From Paenibacillus endophyticus (GTDB lineage: Bacteria > Bacillota > Bacilli > Paenibacillales > Paenibacillaceae), in contig NZ_JACHXW010000007.1 in the NCBI RefSeq assembly GCF_014192395.1, forward strand, positions 62,001 through 126,000: a stretch of 64,000 nucleotides of DNA. The letters are read 5' to 3'. How positions within the stretch are numbered: position 1 is the stretch's first letter; the number at the start of each line of letters is the position of its first letter. The notes under the pieces are model-generated. The model did no database searches. It saw only the letters and a list, made by a program, of their open reading frames with translations, and was not told the DNA's origin. The translations under genes were made by a program, and so were the position numbers. Of the stretch, positions 1 through 8,509 are shown piece by piece.

Positions 1-2
1 TC

Positions 3-1655
3 TCCTACAGCACGCAAAAAAAATCATACCTCGCTGAAATCGAACGGATCGGTGAAACCTTAAGCTATCAAATCGAAGCCGGACATGATCTGCTTACCTT
101 CGGCTACAACGAAATTGCTGCCGGCAAGGATACCAAGAACGAAACCTTCGATCGGTTCAAGCTCCAATTGGACGTCATGATCAAAAACGATATTGTCTCC
201 AACGCCTACGTATACATGCCGGATATTATTGAACGGGACGGAAAGCAATTTCTCAAAATGATGCAAAGCAACGAAGCGCTCACAGCTGATGGTCTAGGGG
301 CCGGAGATGAGTATGAAATGACGCCTGGCTTCGCCGCCGATGTCCAGACCGCTCTGGAAAAAGGCAGCGTCGTCACGGAGCCCGTCATCGATCAATTCGG
401 CGAATGGGTCTCCTATCTGGCACAGGTGAAGGACCCGAGCGGCAAGCTCGTCGGAATCTTCGGAATCGATATTGATTACAAGCAAATCAATGATGCGATG
501 AAAGAAATGCTGTGGCAGAGCATTGGAATCGCGCTCGTGCTCTCTGTTATCGCCATCCTCATTATCATCTATTTGATTCGCCTGGTGCTGAAGCCGCTTA
601 AACGGCTTGCCGAAGTATCTTCCCTGGCTGCAAAAGGCGACTTGACCTTAGCCGTACCCGTCAAAGGCGGGAACGAAATCGCACAAGTATCGCTCGCTTT
701 TAACGAAATGATCGCAAGCCTACGGCAGCTAACAAGCAACATCCGCACCACGTCAGACGAAGTGGCAGGCTCAGCTTATAACATGCAGCAAAGCGCGGAG
801 CAAACCTCGCGCGCGACAGAAGAAGTGACGGAGGCCATTCAAGAGGTGGCCTCAGGGTCCGACACACAGCTGCAAAGCTTCCAAGAATGCCAACGCGCCA
901 TGACCGAAATGACCATCGGCATTCAACGCATCGCGGAATCATCCTCATCCGTATCCGAGCTTGCTGCCGATACGACCGCGCTCGCAACGGAAGGCGAGTC
1001 GGTCATCAACGAGACGCTGCAGCAAATGCAGGCTGTGGAAACCAATGTCGTTGCTACCGTATCCACGCTGCATGAATTAAAGCAGCAAAGCGACAATATC
1101 GGCAGCATTCTCGCGTTAATCGGCGACGTTGCGAATCAAACCAACCTGCTTGCGCTTAATGCTTCCATTGAAGCAGCGCGTGCCGGCGAGCACGGCAAAG
1201 GCTTCGCGGTCGTAGCCCATGAAATTCGCAAGCTGGCTGAACGCTCCAAGGAATCGTCGGAGCAGATCGGTACGATCCTGCACAGCATCGGCAGCCAAAC
1301 GGATGCTGCGGTTACATCCATGGAGCTGTCAGCGGAAGCGGCGCGTGCCGGATCACGGGTAACCAGCCATGCGGGCGAATCCTTCCGTTCCATCGTCGCA
1401 TCCATTCGCGACGTATCCAGCCAGGTGCAGGAGGTTTCTGCTGCATCGGAGCAAATGTCTGCAGGCAGCGAGCAAATCGCCGCATCCCTCGATGAGCTTG
1501 AGGGCATAACGGCAAGCGCCGCAGGCAACTCGCAGCGCGTTGCCGCTGCATCGGAAGAGCAGCTTGCTTCCATGCAGGAGGTTGCCAGTTCCTCCGAGCA
1601 GCTTCGCAATCTCGCTCAAAGCTTGAATGAAGCCATCGGCAAATTCAAAACCTAA
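3..1655 (+). CDS. methyl-accepting chemotaxis protein (5' truncated by window)
   Basis: Membrane chemoreceptor that passes ligand signals to CheA/CheW. The frame is open from base 3, so the gene begins upstream. In the visible part a Cache-like extracellular segment (ending near [13 protein letters not shown]) is followed by one hydrophobic helix (about 515-585), a HAMP segment, and a long coiled-coil cytoplasmic domain. That domain carries the conserved signalling tip around positions 1085-1290 ([20 protein letters not shown], then EIRKLAERS). The ATG at 168 lies inside the sensor domain and is not the start. The stop codon is followed within 2 bp by a copy of the dispersed repeat. The ligand cannot be told from this fragment. 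Confidence 0.93.
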   Translation, partial: SYSTQKKSYLAEIERIGETLSYQIEAGHDLLTFGYNEIAAGKDTKNETFDRFKLQLDVMIKNDIVSNAYVYMPDIIERDGKQFLKMMQSNEALTADGLGAGDEYEMTPGFAADVQTALEKGSVVTEPVIDQFGEWVSYLAQVKDPSGKLVGIFGIDIDYKQINDAMKEMLWQSIGIALVLSVIAILIIIYLIRLVLKPLKRLAEVSSLAAKGDLTLAVPVKGGNEIAQVSLAFNEMIASLRQLTSNIRTTSDEVAGSAYNMQQSAEQTSRATEEVTEAIQEVASGSDTQLQSFQECQRAMTEMTIGIQRIAESSSSVSELAADTTALATEGESVINETLQQMQAVETNVVATVSTLHELKQQSDNIGSILALIGDVANQTNLLALNASIEAARAGEHGKGFAVVAHEIRKLAERSKESSEQIGTILHSIGSQTDAAVTSMELSAEAARAGSRVTSHAGESFRSIVASIRDVSSQVQEVSAASEQMSAGSEQIAASLDELEGITASAAGNSQRVAAASEEQLASMQEVASSSEQLRNLAQSLNEAIGKFKT

Positions 1656-1656
1656 C

Positions 1657-1750
1657 AAGCGTAAACGGCTGTCGCCGTCCTCTGTGGCAAAAGCAGTCGT
1701 TTCGCGGACATAGATAAGCACATTTATAGGTGAAAACATAAAAATACTTT
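1657..1750 (+). repeat. dispersed ~97-bp intergenic repeat, copy 1
   Basis: Begins AAGCGTAAACGGCTGTCGCC directly after the chemoreceptor stop. It matches the copies at 5825, 5922, 17022 (reverse) and 57616. The first half can fold (AAACGGCTG against an imperfect CAGTCGTTT here); the second half is AT-rich. No open reading frame or transposase is present. Confidence 0.8.
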
Positions 1751-1757
1751 TATAACA

Positions 1758-1860
1758 AGAAGAAACGGCTTCGCCTTCCTCTGCAAGAGGAGGGCGAATC
1801 CGTTTCTCGTAAAAATAGAAGCATACTTATCGCGTGAAACATATATAGTCTTATATTTAC
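1758..1860 (+). repeat. diverged member of the same repeat family, strong hairpin
   Basis: Has the same plan as copy 1 (AAACGG...CCGTTT followed by an AT-rich tail ending near tcttatattta) but a diverged core. Bases 1762-1806 form a long imperfect hairpin: GAAACGG, TTCGCC and TCCTCT pair with AGAGGA, GGCGAA and CCGTTTC, with single mismatches between the blocks. Confidence 0.6.
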
Positions 1861-1898
1861 AAAAAGGCTAAGCGGGTTCGAGCCCGCTTAGCCTTTTT
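1861..1898. terminator. bidirectional intrinsic terminator
   Basis: Perfect 16-bp inverted repeat AAAAAGGCTAAGCGGG / CCCGCTTAGCCTTTTT with a 6-nt loop. It lies between the convergent chemoreceptor and bmrD genes and has a T-tract on both strands. Confidence 0.92.
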
Positions 1899-1910
1899 AT
1901 CTATCTATTA

Positions 1911-3938
1911 TTATGCTGGCAAAGCCCCGCCCAGCTGCAGCTGGTACATGGCGAAGTACTTGCCGCGCTGCTCCATCAGCTCATCGTGATTGCCGCGTTC
2001 CACGATTACTCCGCGATCAAGCACGAGAATCTGATCGGCATTGCGTATCGTCGAGAGACGATGCGCGATTACAAAGGTCGTGCGGCCTTTTTTGAGCACA
2101 TCAAGCGCCTCTTGAATAATCGCTTCCGTCTCCGTATCGATACTCGCCGTCGCCTCGTCAAGGATGAGGATTGCCGGGTCATAGGCCAGTGCCCTGGCGA
2201 ATGATACGAGCTGCCGTTGTCCGGCCGACAGCGTGCTGCCCTTCTCGATCACCGGAGCATCGATACCTCCCTGCAACTGGCTGAACATATCGTAGGCTCC
2301 CACGTCGCGAAGCGACTGCTCGATCTTCTCGCGGCTGATAGCCGGATTATCCAAGCTGATGTTGGAAGCGATCGTTCCCGTGAACAAGAAAGGGTCCTGA
2401 AGCACGATACCCATATGCTGGCGAAGCAGCTGCTTCGGCATGTCGCGGACATCCTTGCCGTCCACAATAATCTTGCCTTCTTTCGAATCATAGAAACGGA
2501 ACAGCAGATTGAGAATCGAGCTTTTCCCCGAGCCGGTATGGCCGACCAGCGCAACGGTCTGACCTTGGCGCGCATGGAAGGAAATATGCTTCAGCACGTA
2601 TTCGTCCTGCTTGTATGCAAATGAAACATCCTCGAACTTGACGTCACCCTTATAGCGGTCCATTTTTCCTGTAGCCACGTCAATTCCTTCTTCGTCCATC
2701 AGCTTAAATACCCGCTCCGCCGAGACGCGTGCCGTCTCGAGGTTCGACAGCTGATTGACGATACCGACAATCGGCGCAAACATACGGTTCATGTAATCAA
2801 CGAACGCATAAAGCACGCCCACCGATACGGCGCCTCGCAGCGAATCGCCCCAGAACATCCAAATGACAATAATGAACAGAATGTTCCGCACGACATTAAC
2901 GAGATTATGCGATGTAATGGAATTTAGGCTAAGCAGCTTGTTCTGATACTTGTAATAATGCTCATTCATTTCCTCGAATTCCTTCGTCGTTTCCTTCTGG
3001 CGGCGGAACGCTTGGATAATCGTCATCCCTTGAATGGATTCGTTGATCATCCCGTTGATCTCACTCAGCTTCGCACGAATAATTCGGTTATAGCGAGCCG
3101 CGAATTTGCGGTAAACGATAATCCAAATGATAAGAATCGGAACGAGCGGCAGCGCCACAAGCGCCAAGCGAACATCGAGCAGGAACAACGCTCCGTATAT
3201 CGCTGCCATATAGATAATGCCTGTAAAAAAGTTGGCCAGCACCGCGACATAAAGCTCGCGGATCGCTTCCGTATCATTCGTTACCCGGGATACGACCTGA
3301 CCCGCTGACAGATTGTCATAATAATTAACCGGCAGCCGCTGTGTATGCGCGAATATATCGGTTCGCATCTTGCGAACGATGCGATTCGCTGACGTCTGAA
3401 GCATCAGCCGCTGACCGTAAGTAAAAACCGCAACCAACAGCAAAAATCCAAAATACATGACTGCCAGCTTCAATAATGAAGGAAACTCCGGCTGATAGAA
3501 CGCGTACAGCTCATCCTTCGAAAGCTTTGTTATCGGATAAGAGACACTCTCAGACGTATCCTTGTTCGTGACGACAAGCGTGCTTCCTTCCACAACCCGT
3601 TTGCCATCATCGGATGCCAGCGCCCCATCTAGAACGTAGAAGCTTCTTCCTACCTGCAGCACCCGGACTTCCTTGCCCTTCTGCTCGGAAGCATCAGCCG
3701 CGAAGTGGTCCTCCCGTTTATACCATTTGTCTTTATAAAGAACGGCAAAGTCTTGCTTGCCCTCGACCTCATGCCATTTCTTCTCTATGCCGAGAATGTT
3801 TTGGTCAATCATTCGCTTGGCGATAAAGGGACCTGCCAGCTCGGCGCACACTGCGAGTATGAGCAGCAGCAGCGCAAGCATAATCGGTTTTTTATAAAGC
3901 ATGGCGTATTGAAACAATCGTTTCCCTGTGTTGCCCAT
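1911..3938 (-). CDS. bmrD: heterodimeric ABC multidrug exporter subunit, BmrD-like
   Basis: ABC exporter half-transporter (675 aa): six membrane helices plus ATPase. Between TM1 and TM2 it has a large extracellular insert (residues about 45-150), a hallmark of BmrD of Bacillus subtilis (673 aa). Walker A is GHTGSGKSS (466-474), the signature LSAGQ (570-574), and Walker B LILDE ends in catalytic Glu595. The start has GGAGGCG about 8 nt upstream. It lies 23 bp behind bmrC in the same operon. The partner has Asp instead of Glu at the matching position, so this subunit supplies the working catalytic Glu of the heterodimer. Substrates are probably drugs or lipids, by homology only. Confidence 0.9.
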   Translation of the reverse strand: MGNTGKRLFQYAMLYKKPIMLALLLLILAVCAELAGPFIAKRMIDQNILGIEKKWHEVEGKQDFAVLYKDKWYKREDHFAADASEQKGKEVRVLQVGRSFYVLDGALASDDGKRVVEGSTLVVTNKDTSESVSYPITKLSKDELYAFYQPEFPSLLKLAVMYFGFLLLVAVFTYGQRLMLQTSANRIVRKMRTDIFAHTQRLPVNYYDNLSAGQVVSRVTNDTEAIRELYVAVLANFFTGIIYMAAIYGALFLLDVRLALVALPLVPILIIWIIVYRKFAARYNRIIRAKLSEINGMINESIQGMTIIQAFRRQKETTKEFEEMNEHYYKYQNKLLSLNSITSHNLVNVVRNILFIIVIWMFWGDSLRGAVSVGVLYAFVDYMNRMFAPIVGIVNQLSNLETARVSAERVFKLMDEEGIDVATGKMDRYKGDVKFEDVSFAYKQDEYVLKHISFHARQGQTVALVGHTGSGKSSILNLLFRFYDSKEGKIIVDGKDVRDMPKQLLRQHMGIVLQDPFLFTGTIASNISLDNPAISREKIEQSLRDVGAYDMFSQLQGGIDAPVIEKGSTLSAGQRQLVSFARALAYDPAILILDEATASIDTETEAIIQEALDVLKKGRTTFVIAHRLSTIRNADQILVLDRGVIVERGNHDELMEQRGKYFAMYQLQLGGALPA

Positions 3939-3961
3939 TGCTCTTCACGCCTCCTCATTTA

Positions 3962-5707
3962 TTACGTTTCAATAATGGCCTCTAGCTGCTGGCGGTCGTA
4001 CTGCTCCCGATACCAGCCGTCGCCCGCGAGCAGCTGCTCATGCGTGCCTTCCTGTATGATCCGTCCATCATCCAGCACGATAATCCAATCGGCATGCTGT
4101 ACGGCAGATAAACGATGCGTCGTAATGAGCGTCGTCTTCCCTGCTCTTTCCGTGCGGATGCCTTCAATAATCTCGGACTCGGTCTTGCCGTCTACGGCAG
4201 ACAAAGCATCGTCCATCAGCAGAATCTCCGGATCGGCGATGAGCGCACGCGCAATGCTGACACGCTGCTTCTGCCCGCCTGACAGCGCTACGCCTCGCTC
4301 GCCAACCATCGTCGCAAGCCCGTCAGGCAGGAACTTAATATCCTTCGCGAACGAAGCACGCTCAAGCGCCCGCTGAAGGTCAGCCTCTGTTCCTTCCTTC
4401 AGCCCGTAGAAAATATTGTCGCGGATCGACTTCGAGAACAAGATCGGCTGCTGCGGCACATAGCCGATCCAGCCGAGCAGCTCCTCGATTTTCAAACTGC
4501 CGAGGGCTGCACCCGAAATGCTGATTTCGCCGCGGCCCAGCGGGTATTCACGGAGAAGCTGCTTAAGCAGCGTCGTCTTGCCGCTTCCTGTCCGGCCTAC
4601 GATGCCGAGCGTCTGGCCTTGCTTTAGCGTAAAGGATACGTTCGACAAATTATCTACGTTAGAAGACGGATAACGGAAAGTTACCCCTCTGAACTGCAAG
4701 GAGGACGGGCCGTCAACTTGCACGGTTGCGCCGGCATCGGCAACATCCGGCTTATAGCCGAGCGTTTCACTAACGCGATCGAGTGAAGCGTTGCCTCTCT
4801 GCATAATATTGATCAGCTCGCCGATAGCGAACATCGGCCAGATCAGCATGCCAAGAAATACGTTAAAGGATACCAGCTCGCCGAGCGTAATCTCATTGTG
4901 AAAGACGAGATATCCGCCATAGCATAGACCGATCAAATAACTCGTTCCAACGAGTATTTTCATCGTAGGCTCGAACAATGCATCAATGCGGGCAACTGCA
5001 ATATTTTTATTCAATACGTCATTCGTTTTGGCGCCAAAACGCGCCTCGCTCGCTTCCTCCTGCACAAAAGCACGGATGACGCGTACGCCTGACACCGATT
5101 CAAGCACCTGATCATTCAGCTCGCCAAAGGCATCCTGCGCATCCATGAACCGCTCGTGAATTTTTTTGCCGTAATGCTTCATCGCCAGCGCCATTAACGG
5201 CAGAGGCAGCAATGCGGCTAACGTAAGCTTCACGCTTATTAGGCCTGCCATTACAATAAGAATGGTGATCATAAATAATGTCGAGTCAATCAGCGTCAGA
5301 ATGCCGAAGCCCGCTGTCGTCGCCACCGCTCCCAGATCATTCGTCGAGCGCGCCATTAGATCGCCCGTCCGATTACGTTCATAGAAGGTAGGGGTCATAC
5401 GCAGGAAATGGCCCATTAATCGCGACCTGAGCAGCTTCTCCAGCACAAAAGCCCCGCCAAACAGCTTGTAATGCCATATGTACGTAATGATGTAGCCTAC
5501 AACCGTCAGCGCAATCCAGCCGTACAGCACACGATTGAAGTCAGCCTGCCCGAGCAGATCCTGATGAATGCCGTCAATCGTATATCCGATTAGCCAAGGA
5601 GGGATGACATCAAGAAATCCCGTTAAAATCAGGAGCGAAATGGCAACGGTATACCGCTTCCAATTCATTTTGAAAAACCAGCTTAATTTTTTGAGTACAC
5701 TGAACAT
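3962..5707 (-). CDS. bmrC: heterodimeric ABC multidrug exporter subunit, BmrC-like
   Basis: Half-transporter of 581 aa (B. subtilis BmrC is about 585 aa), with six membrane helices then an ATPase domain. Walker A is GRTGSGKTT (371-379) and the signature is LSGGQ (475-479). Walker B is LLMDD, with Asp500 where a catalytic Glu is expected, the known degenerate-site residue of BmrC. It is the first gene of the bmrCD pair. In B. subtilis this pair is controlled by a leader peptide (BmrB). No obvious leader ORF lies immediately upstream here; a small ORF with terminators lies 460 bp upstream, beyond two repeat copies. Confidence 0.9.
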   Translation of the reverse strand: MFSVLKKLSWFFKMNWKRYTVAISLLILTGFLDVIPPWLIGYTIDGIHQDLLGQADFNRVLYGWIALTVVGYIITYIWHYKLFGGAFVLEKLLRSRLMGHFLRMTPTFYERNRTGDLMARSTNDLGAVATTAGFGILTLIDSTLFMITILIVMAGLISVKLTLAALLPLPLMALAMKHYGKKIHERFMDAQDAFGELNDQVLESVSGVRVIRAFVQEEASEARFGAKTNDVLNKNIAVARIDALFEPTMKILVGTSYLIGLCYGGYLVFHNEITLGELVSFNVFLGMLIWPMFAIGELINIMQRGNASLDRVSETLGYKPDVADAGATVQVDGPSSLQFRGVTFRYPSSNVDNLSNVSFTLKQGQTLGIVGRTGSGKTTLLKQLLREYPLGRGEISISGAALGSLKIEELLGWIGYVPQQPILFSKSIRDNIFYGLKEGTEADLQRALERASFAKDIKFLPDGLATMVGERGVALSGGQKQRVSIARALIADPEILLMDDALSAVDGKTESEIIEGIRTERAGKTTLITTHRLSAVQHADWIIVLDDGRIIQEGTHEQLLAGDGWYREQYDRQQLEAIIET

Positions 5708-5824
5708 ATTCCTCTACCACACCTTCCGCTATCCATCCAAGCTTCGTTTCCCTTCAATCGCACAAGCAGCATCCTTAACCTAACGTCCGGCACATTCTTT
5801 GCCGTCTATTTTCTCCTAAATGGC

Positions 5825-5921
5825 AAGCGTAAACGGCTGTCGCCGTCCTCTGGCGGCTAAGCTTACGTTTCGCGTAGAAATATAGAGAAAGTTGGCGAAA
5901 AGATATACTTTCCTATATTTC
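5825..5921 (+). repeat. dispersed ~97-bp repeat, copy 2 (tandem with copy 3)
   Basis: Starts AAGCGTAAACGGCTGTCGCC and continues through TTTCGCGTAGAAATATAGAG to an end reading TACTTTCCTATATTT. The next copy begins at 5922, so the period is 97 bp. It is closest to the reverse copy at 17022-17119 (same TTTCGCGTAGAAAT block). Confidence 0.85.
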
Positions 5922-6020
5922 AAGCGTAAACGGCTGTCGCCGTCCTCTGTGGCAAAAGCAGCCGTTTCGCAGAGATGTATAAGCACATTTATATGTGAAA
6001 TCATATAAAGGCCTATCTAT
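5922..6020 (+). repeat. dispersed ~97-bp repeat, copy 3
   Basis: Same opening as copy 2, but its interior matches copy 1 (CTCTGTGGCAAAAGCAG, then TAAGCACATTTATA). It contains a perfect 9-bp stem AAACGGCTG / CAGCCGTTT. Two subtypes therefore sit side by side. Confidence 0.85.
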
Positions 6021-6021
6021 C

Positions 6022-6059
6022 AAAAAAAAGAAGCATGTCGCCGTAACGACACGCTTCTT
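6022..6059 (-). terminator. intrinsic terminator (minus strand)
   Basis: Read on the minus strand: AAGCGTGTCG, TTACGG loop, CGACATGCTT, then eight T. One mismatch in a 10-bp stem. It is the second of two tandem terminators downstream of the small ORF at 6166-6258. Confidence 0.8.
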
Positions 6060-6107
6060 CCTCCTTCGAGCCAGGGCTGCACAGCAGTCCGGACCCGCAA
6101 GCATAGA

Positions 6108-6145
6108 AAAGGCGCATGATTACGGTGACGTAATCATGCGCCTTT
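6108..6145 (-). terminator. intrinsic terminator behind the small ORF
   Basis: Perfect 17-bp inverted repeat AAAGGCGCATGATTACG / CGTAATCATGCGCCTTT with a 4-nt loop. On the minus strand it is followed by TTTTCTAT. It lies 20 bp past the stop of the 30-codon ORF. Confidence 0.88.
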
Positions 6146-6165
6146 GATGGTAGGGATTCCCTTTA

Positions 6166-6258
6166 TCAAAGAAAAACGACGCGCGGATGGATTACGTTAT
6201 TCATGTTCAAACGATGATTCATTGCAGCAGTTAATTGAAAGTGAATGTTTGTATTCAT
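6166..6258 (-). CDS. small hypothetical protein or leader peptide, 30 aa
   Basis: Thirty codons beginning MNTNIHFQLTAAMNHR and ending HPRVVFL. No family is recognised. Support comes from its signals: AGGAGG 9 nt before the ATG, a TTGACA-N17-TAAAGT promoter at 6294-6322, and a strong terminator 20 bp after the stop. It is a self-contained minus-strand unit reading toward bmrC. It could be a small stand-alone protein or an attenuation leader. There is no membrane helix and no charged low-complexity segment. Confidence 0.6.
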   Translation of the reverse strand: MNTNIHFQLTAAMNHRLNMNNVIHPRVVFL

Positions 6259-6293
6259 GTAACGTAACCTCCTCTCGATAAAATCTAATTGTC

Positions 6294-6322
6294 ACTTTAC
6301 CATTCGTGGAAATGGCTGTCAA
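6294..6322 (-). promoter_or_regulatory. sigma-A promoter for the 30-codon ORF
   Basis: On the minus strand TTGACA (6317-6322), 17-bp spacer, TAAAGT (6294-6299). The predicted RNA start is about 25-30 nt before the ATG at 6258. Confidence 0.65.
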
Positions 6323-6444
6323 CCCCTTGCGATCGTATTCTTTTTTTATAATCAAGTTTGACCAAACCTATGCGTTTACGCACTATTAACGCGTTCGCTT
6401 CGACTCGTTGCATATGCCATCCGTCACAAATCGTTTCCGTTTGC

Positions 6445-6487
6445 TGTGATTTCGATCACAAGGCAGCTGCTTGCGTCCAGCTATACT
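6445..6487 (+). promoter_or_regulatory. FNR/CRP-type operator and hmp promoter
   Basis: TGTGATTTCGATCACA (6445-6460) is an exact TGTGA-N6-TCACA palindrome, the Gram-positive Fnr/CRP consensus. A -10 hexamer TATACT lies at 6482-6487 with no good -35. With a start at about 6494, the palindrome is centred at -41.5, the classic class-II activator position. The rest of the 310-bp gap between the 30-codon ORF and hmp holds the opposing promoter and an inverted repeat GTTTGACCAAAC near 6354. Confidence 0.75.
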
Positions 6488-6568
6488 TGAATTATTCCTA
6501 ACGGCGAAGCGAGGGCTTGCATATAAGCACACTCGCCGAAGAGCCAGTAGACATTGGAGGGGTTTTTA

Positions 6569-7801
6569 ATGCTAAGCACGCATTCGATTCAAGTCATTAA
6601 GTCCACTGTACCCGTACTTGAGATTCATGGCGTCACGATTACGAAACGTTTCTATGAGCTGTTGTTCTCCAACCACCCGGAGCTGCTTAACATTTTTAAC
6701 CATGCCAATCAGAAGCAAGGCAAACAACAAACTGCTTTGGCTAATGCCGTTTACGCAGCAGCCCTGCATATAGACAATCTAGCTGCCATCATTCCGGTTG
6801 TGAAGCAAATTGGACATAAGCACCGGAGCCTCGGCGTTAAGCCCGAGCACTATCCCGTTGTCGGCAAATATCTATTAATGGCCATCAAAGAGGTATTAGG
6901 AGATGCGGCTACGGAAGAAATTATGTCTGCTTGGGCTGAGGCTTACGGCATCATTGCAGATGCTTTCATCAGCATCGAGAAGGAAATGTACGAGGAGACG
7001 CGTTCGCAGGCTGGCGGCTGGGATGGATTCCGAGCATTCCGAATCGACCGCGTAGTGAAAGAAAGCGAGGTCATCTCCTCCTTTTATTTGGTACCCGAGG
7101 ACAACCGCGCCATCGCAAGCTTCCTGCCTGGACAGTATGTGAGCGTGAAAATTAAAAAAGAAGGGGCGGAATATACGCAAATTCGGCAATACAGCCTATC
7201 GGATGTTTCCGGAAAACCTTATTATCGGATATCAGTCAAGCGTGAGGATGCCTATCAGGAACGCTCCGAGGGAGCCGTATCCACATATTTGCATCAATGC
7301 GCGCAAGAAGGCACAACGCTCATGCTATCGGCTCCTGCGGGAGATTTCGTCTTGGATACTGCTGACGAGCGACCGGTTGTCCTTCTAAGCGGCGGTGTTG
7401 GATTGACTCCTATGATAAGCATGCTAAACACGCTGACCGAGCACTATCCTTCGCGCCCAGTAACCTTTATCCATGCTGCTCAGCATGGCGGGCTGCACGC
7501 GATGAGAGCACAGGTGAACGCGCTCGCGGAGCAGCATCCGCAGCTGTCCGTACACTACTGCTATGCGCAGCCGACAGAGGAGGACCGGCAGCAGCGCCAT
7601 TACCATAAAGAGGGCTATATCGACTTGGCATGGCTGCAATCCGTCATTCCGGGTGCCAATGCCAGCTATTATTTCTGCGGCCCTACTCCTTTTATGGCAG
7701 TGATTAACGAGTCGCTTCAGCAGTGGGGCATCCCGCAAGCGGATATCCATTTCGAATTTTTCGGACCTGCAGCAAGCCTTCAGCCTGTCGCTTCGAGCTA
7801 A
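6569..7801 (+). CDS. hmp: flavohaemoglobin, nitric oxide dioxygenase
   Basis: Converts NO to nitrate with NAD(P)H, FAD and haem in the cytosol; protects against nitrosative stress. At 410 aa it has family length. The ATG at 6569 (GGAGG 7 nt upstream) aligns the protein with E. coli Hmp so that key residues keep their numbers: Tyr29, Gln53 region, proximal His85 in HKH, and Tyr95. The FAD motif RQYSLS and the NAD motif GGVGLTPM follow. An upstream TTG at 6554 lies inside the ribosome site and is rejected. The promoter has an FNR/CRP box. The stop is only 10 bp from the stop of the convergent Crp/Fnr gene. Confidence 0.96.
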   Translation: MLSTHSIQVIKSTVPVLEIHGVTITKRFYELLFSNHPELLNIFNHANQKQGKQQTALANAVYAAALHIDNLAAIIPVVKQIGHKHRSLGVKPEHYPVVGKYLLMAIKEVLGDAATEEIMSAWAEAYGIIADAFISIEKEMYEETRSQAGGWDGFRAFRIDRVVKESEVISSFYLVPEDNRAIASFLPGQYVSVKIKKEGAEYTQIRQYSLSDVSGKPYYRISVKREDAYQERSEGAVSTYLHQCAQEGTTLMLSAPAGDFVLDTADERPVVLLSGGVGLTPMISMLNTLTEHYPSRPVTFIHAAQHGGLHAMRAQVNALAEQHPQLSVHYCYAQPTEEDRQQRHYHKEGYIDLAWLQSVIPGANASYYFCGPTPFMAVINESLQQWGIPQADIHFEFFGPAASLQPVASS

Positions 7802-7811
7802 TCCGCGCTGC

Positions 7812-8312
7812 TCACTTCATTTGGGCGCGAAGCAGCCGGTTTACCGTCTCGCGCCTAAGGCCGATTAGCTGTCCGATCTCATCCTGCGTCAGCACATCGG
7901 TAATCGGCGCTGAGCCGATATATAAGGCGAACCATTGCTGCAGCTTCGCCAGCTTGTCCGCGGGAGCAACCTGCGTCAACTGATCGATGCGCTGCTGCAT
8001 CATGCGCAGCTTGCCTTGCAGCAGCAGTGCGATTTCACGGCTCTTCTCCGGGCTTCTCTCAAGCTCTCCGTACCATTGCTGCGGAGAAACAAGATCGACC
8101 TCGCAGGTAACCAGCGCGACCGCTGTGCCGTGATTAGGCATTGGACTGATCAATGAATGATGGGGAATGATTTCATCCGGAACGATCAGATTAACGAGAA
8201 AAGGATTGCCGTCCTCATGGACGCGAACAATCTTGAGCATACCGCTCCGAAGATGATACAGGGAGCCCGTCTCGCCTTGATGAAACAGCGTTTGACCTTT
8301 ATGCAATAGCAT
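7812..8312 (-). CDS. Crp/Fnr family transcriptional regulator
   Basis: A 166-aa protein with a cyclic-nucleotide-binding-like beta barrel (GQTLFHQGETGSLYHLRSG) and a C-terminal winged helix (LTQDEIGQLIGLRRETVNRL). The ATG at 8312 has GGAGG 6 nt upstream; a TTG at 8333 is less likely. The only cysteine visible is in VTCEVD, so the Fe-S ligand set of Fnr is absent. It is shorter than typical Crp proteins because the N-terminal strand region is reduced. It lies next to hmp, whose promoter has a matching palindrome, so hmp is the likely target. The signal may be NO, redox or haem-linked, but this is not shown by the sequence. Confidence 0.88.
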   Translation of the reverse strand: MLLHKGQTLFHQGETGSLYHLRSGMLKIVRVHEDGNPFLVNLIVPDEIIPHHSLISPMPNHGTAVALVTCEVDLVSPQQWYGELERSPEKSREIALLLQGKLRMMQQRIDQLTQVAPADKLAKLQQWFALYIGSAPITDVLTQDEIGQLIGLRRETVNRLLRAQMK

Positions 8313-8331
8313 GCCGATCCTCCTTATAACC

Positions 8332-8362
8332 AAGCTCAGCCGATTATCGGCTGGGCTTTTTT
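8332..8362 (+). terminator. plus-strand intrinsic terminator beyond the crp start
   Basis: AGCTCAGCCGA / TCGGCTGGGCT with a 3-nt loop, then six T on the plus strand. No plus-strand gene ends here except hmp 530 bp upstream, so an hmp transcript reading across the crp gene could end at this site. Confidence 0.7.
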
Positions 8363-8421
8363 GGTGCGTTTATTGCCTGTCCACTGTGGCTTAGATTCGA
8401 AAAGTGACACATTTAAGCAAT

Positions 8422-8451
8422 TGACTGTACAAGATCGGGCGGCGTAAAATA
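8422..8451 (+). promoter_or_regulatory. sigma-A promoter for the membrane protein at 8510
   Basis: TTGACT (8422-8427), 18-bp spacer, TAAAAT (8446-8451). The predicted RNA start near 8458 excludes the TTG at 8456 as the translation start. Confidence 0.5.
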
Positions 8452-8509
8452 TAACTTGCTGAGTAAAGTTATCGGTTTATCCTACTATGAAAGAAGGCGA
8501 CTCTGCAGC

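Noticed and set aside
5701..5760. 17-codon ORF overlapping the bmrC start as a BmrB-type leader
   Set aside because: No ribosome site and no terminator between it and bmrC.
5913..6104. 63-codon minus-strand frame between the repeat copies
   Set aside because: Made of terminator and repeat sequence; similar frames recur only because the repeat does.
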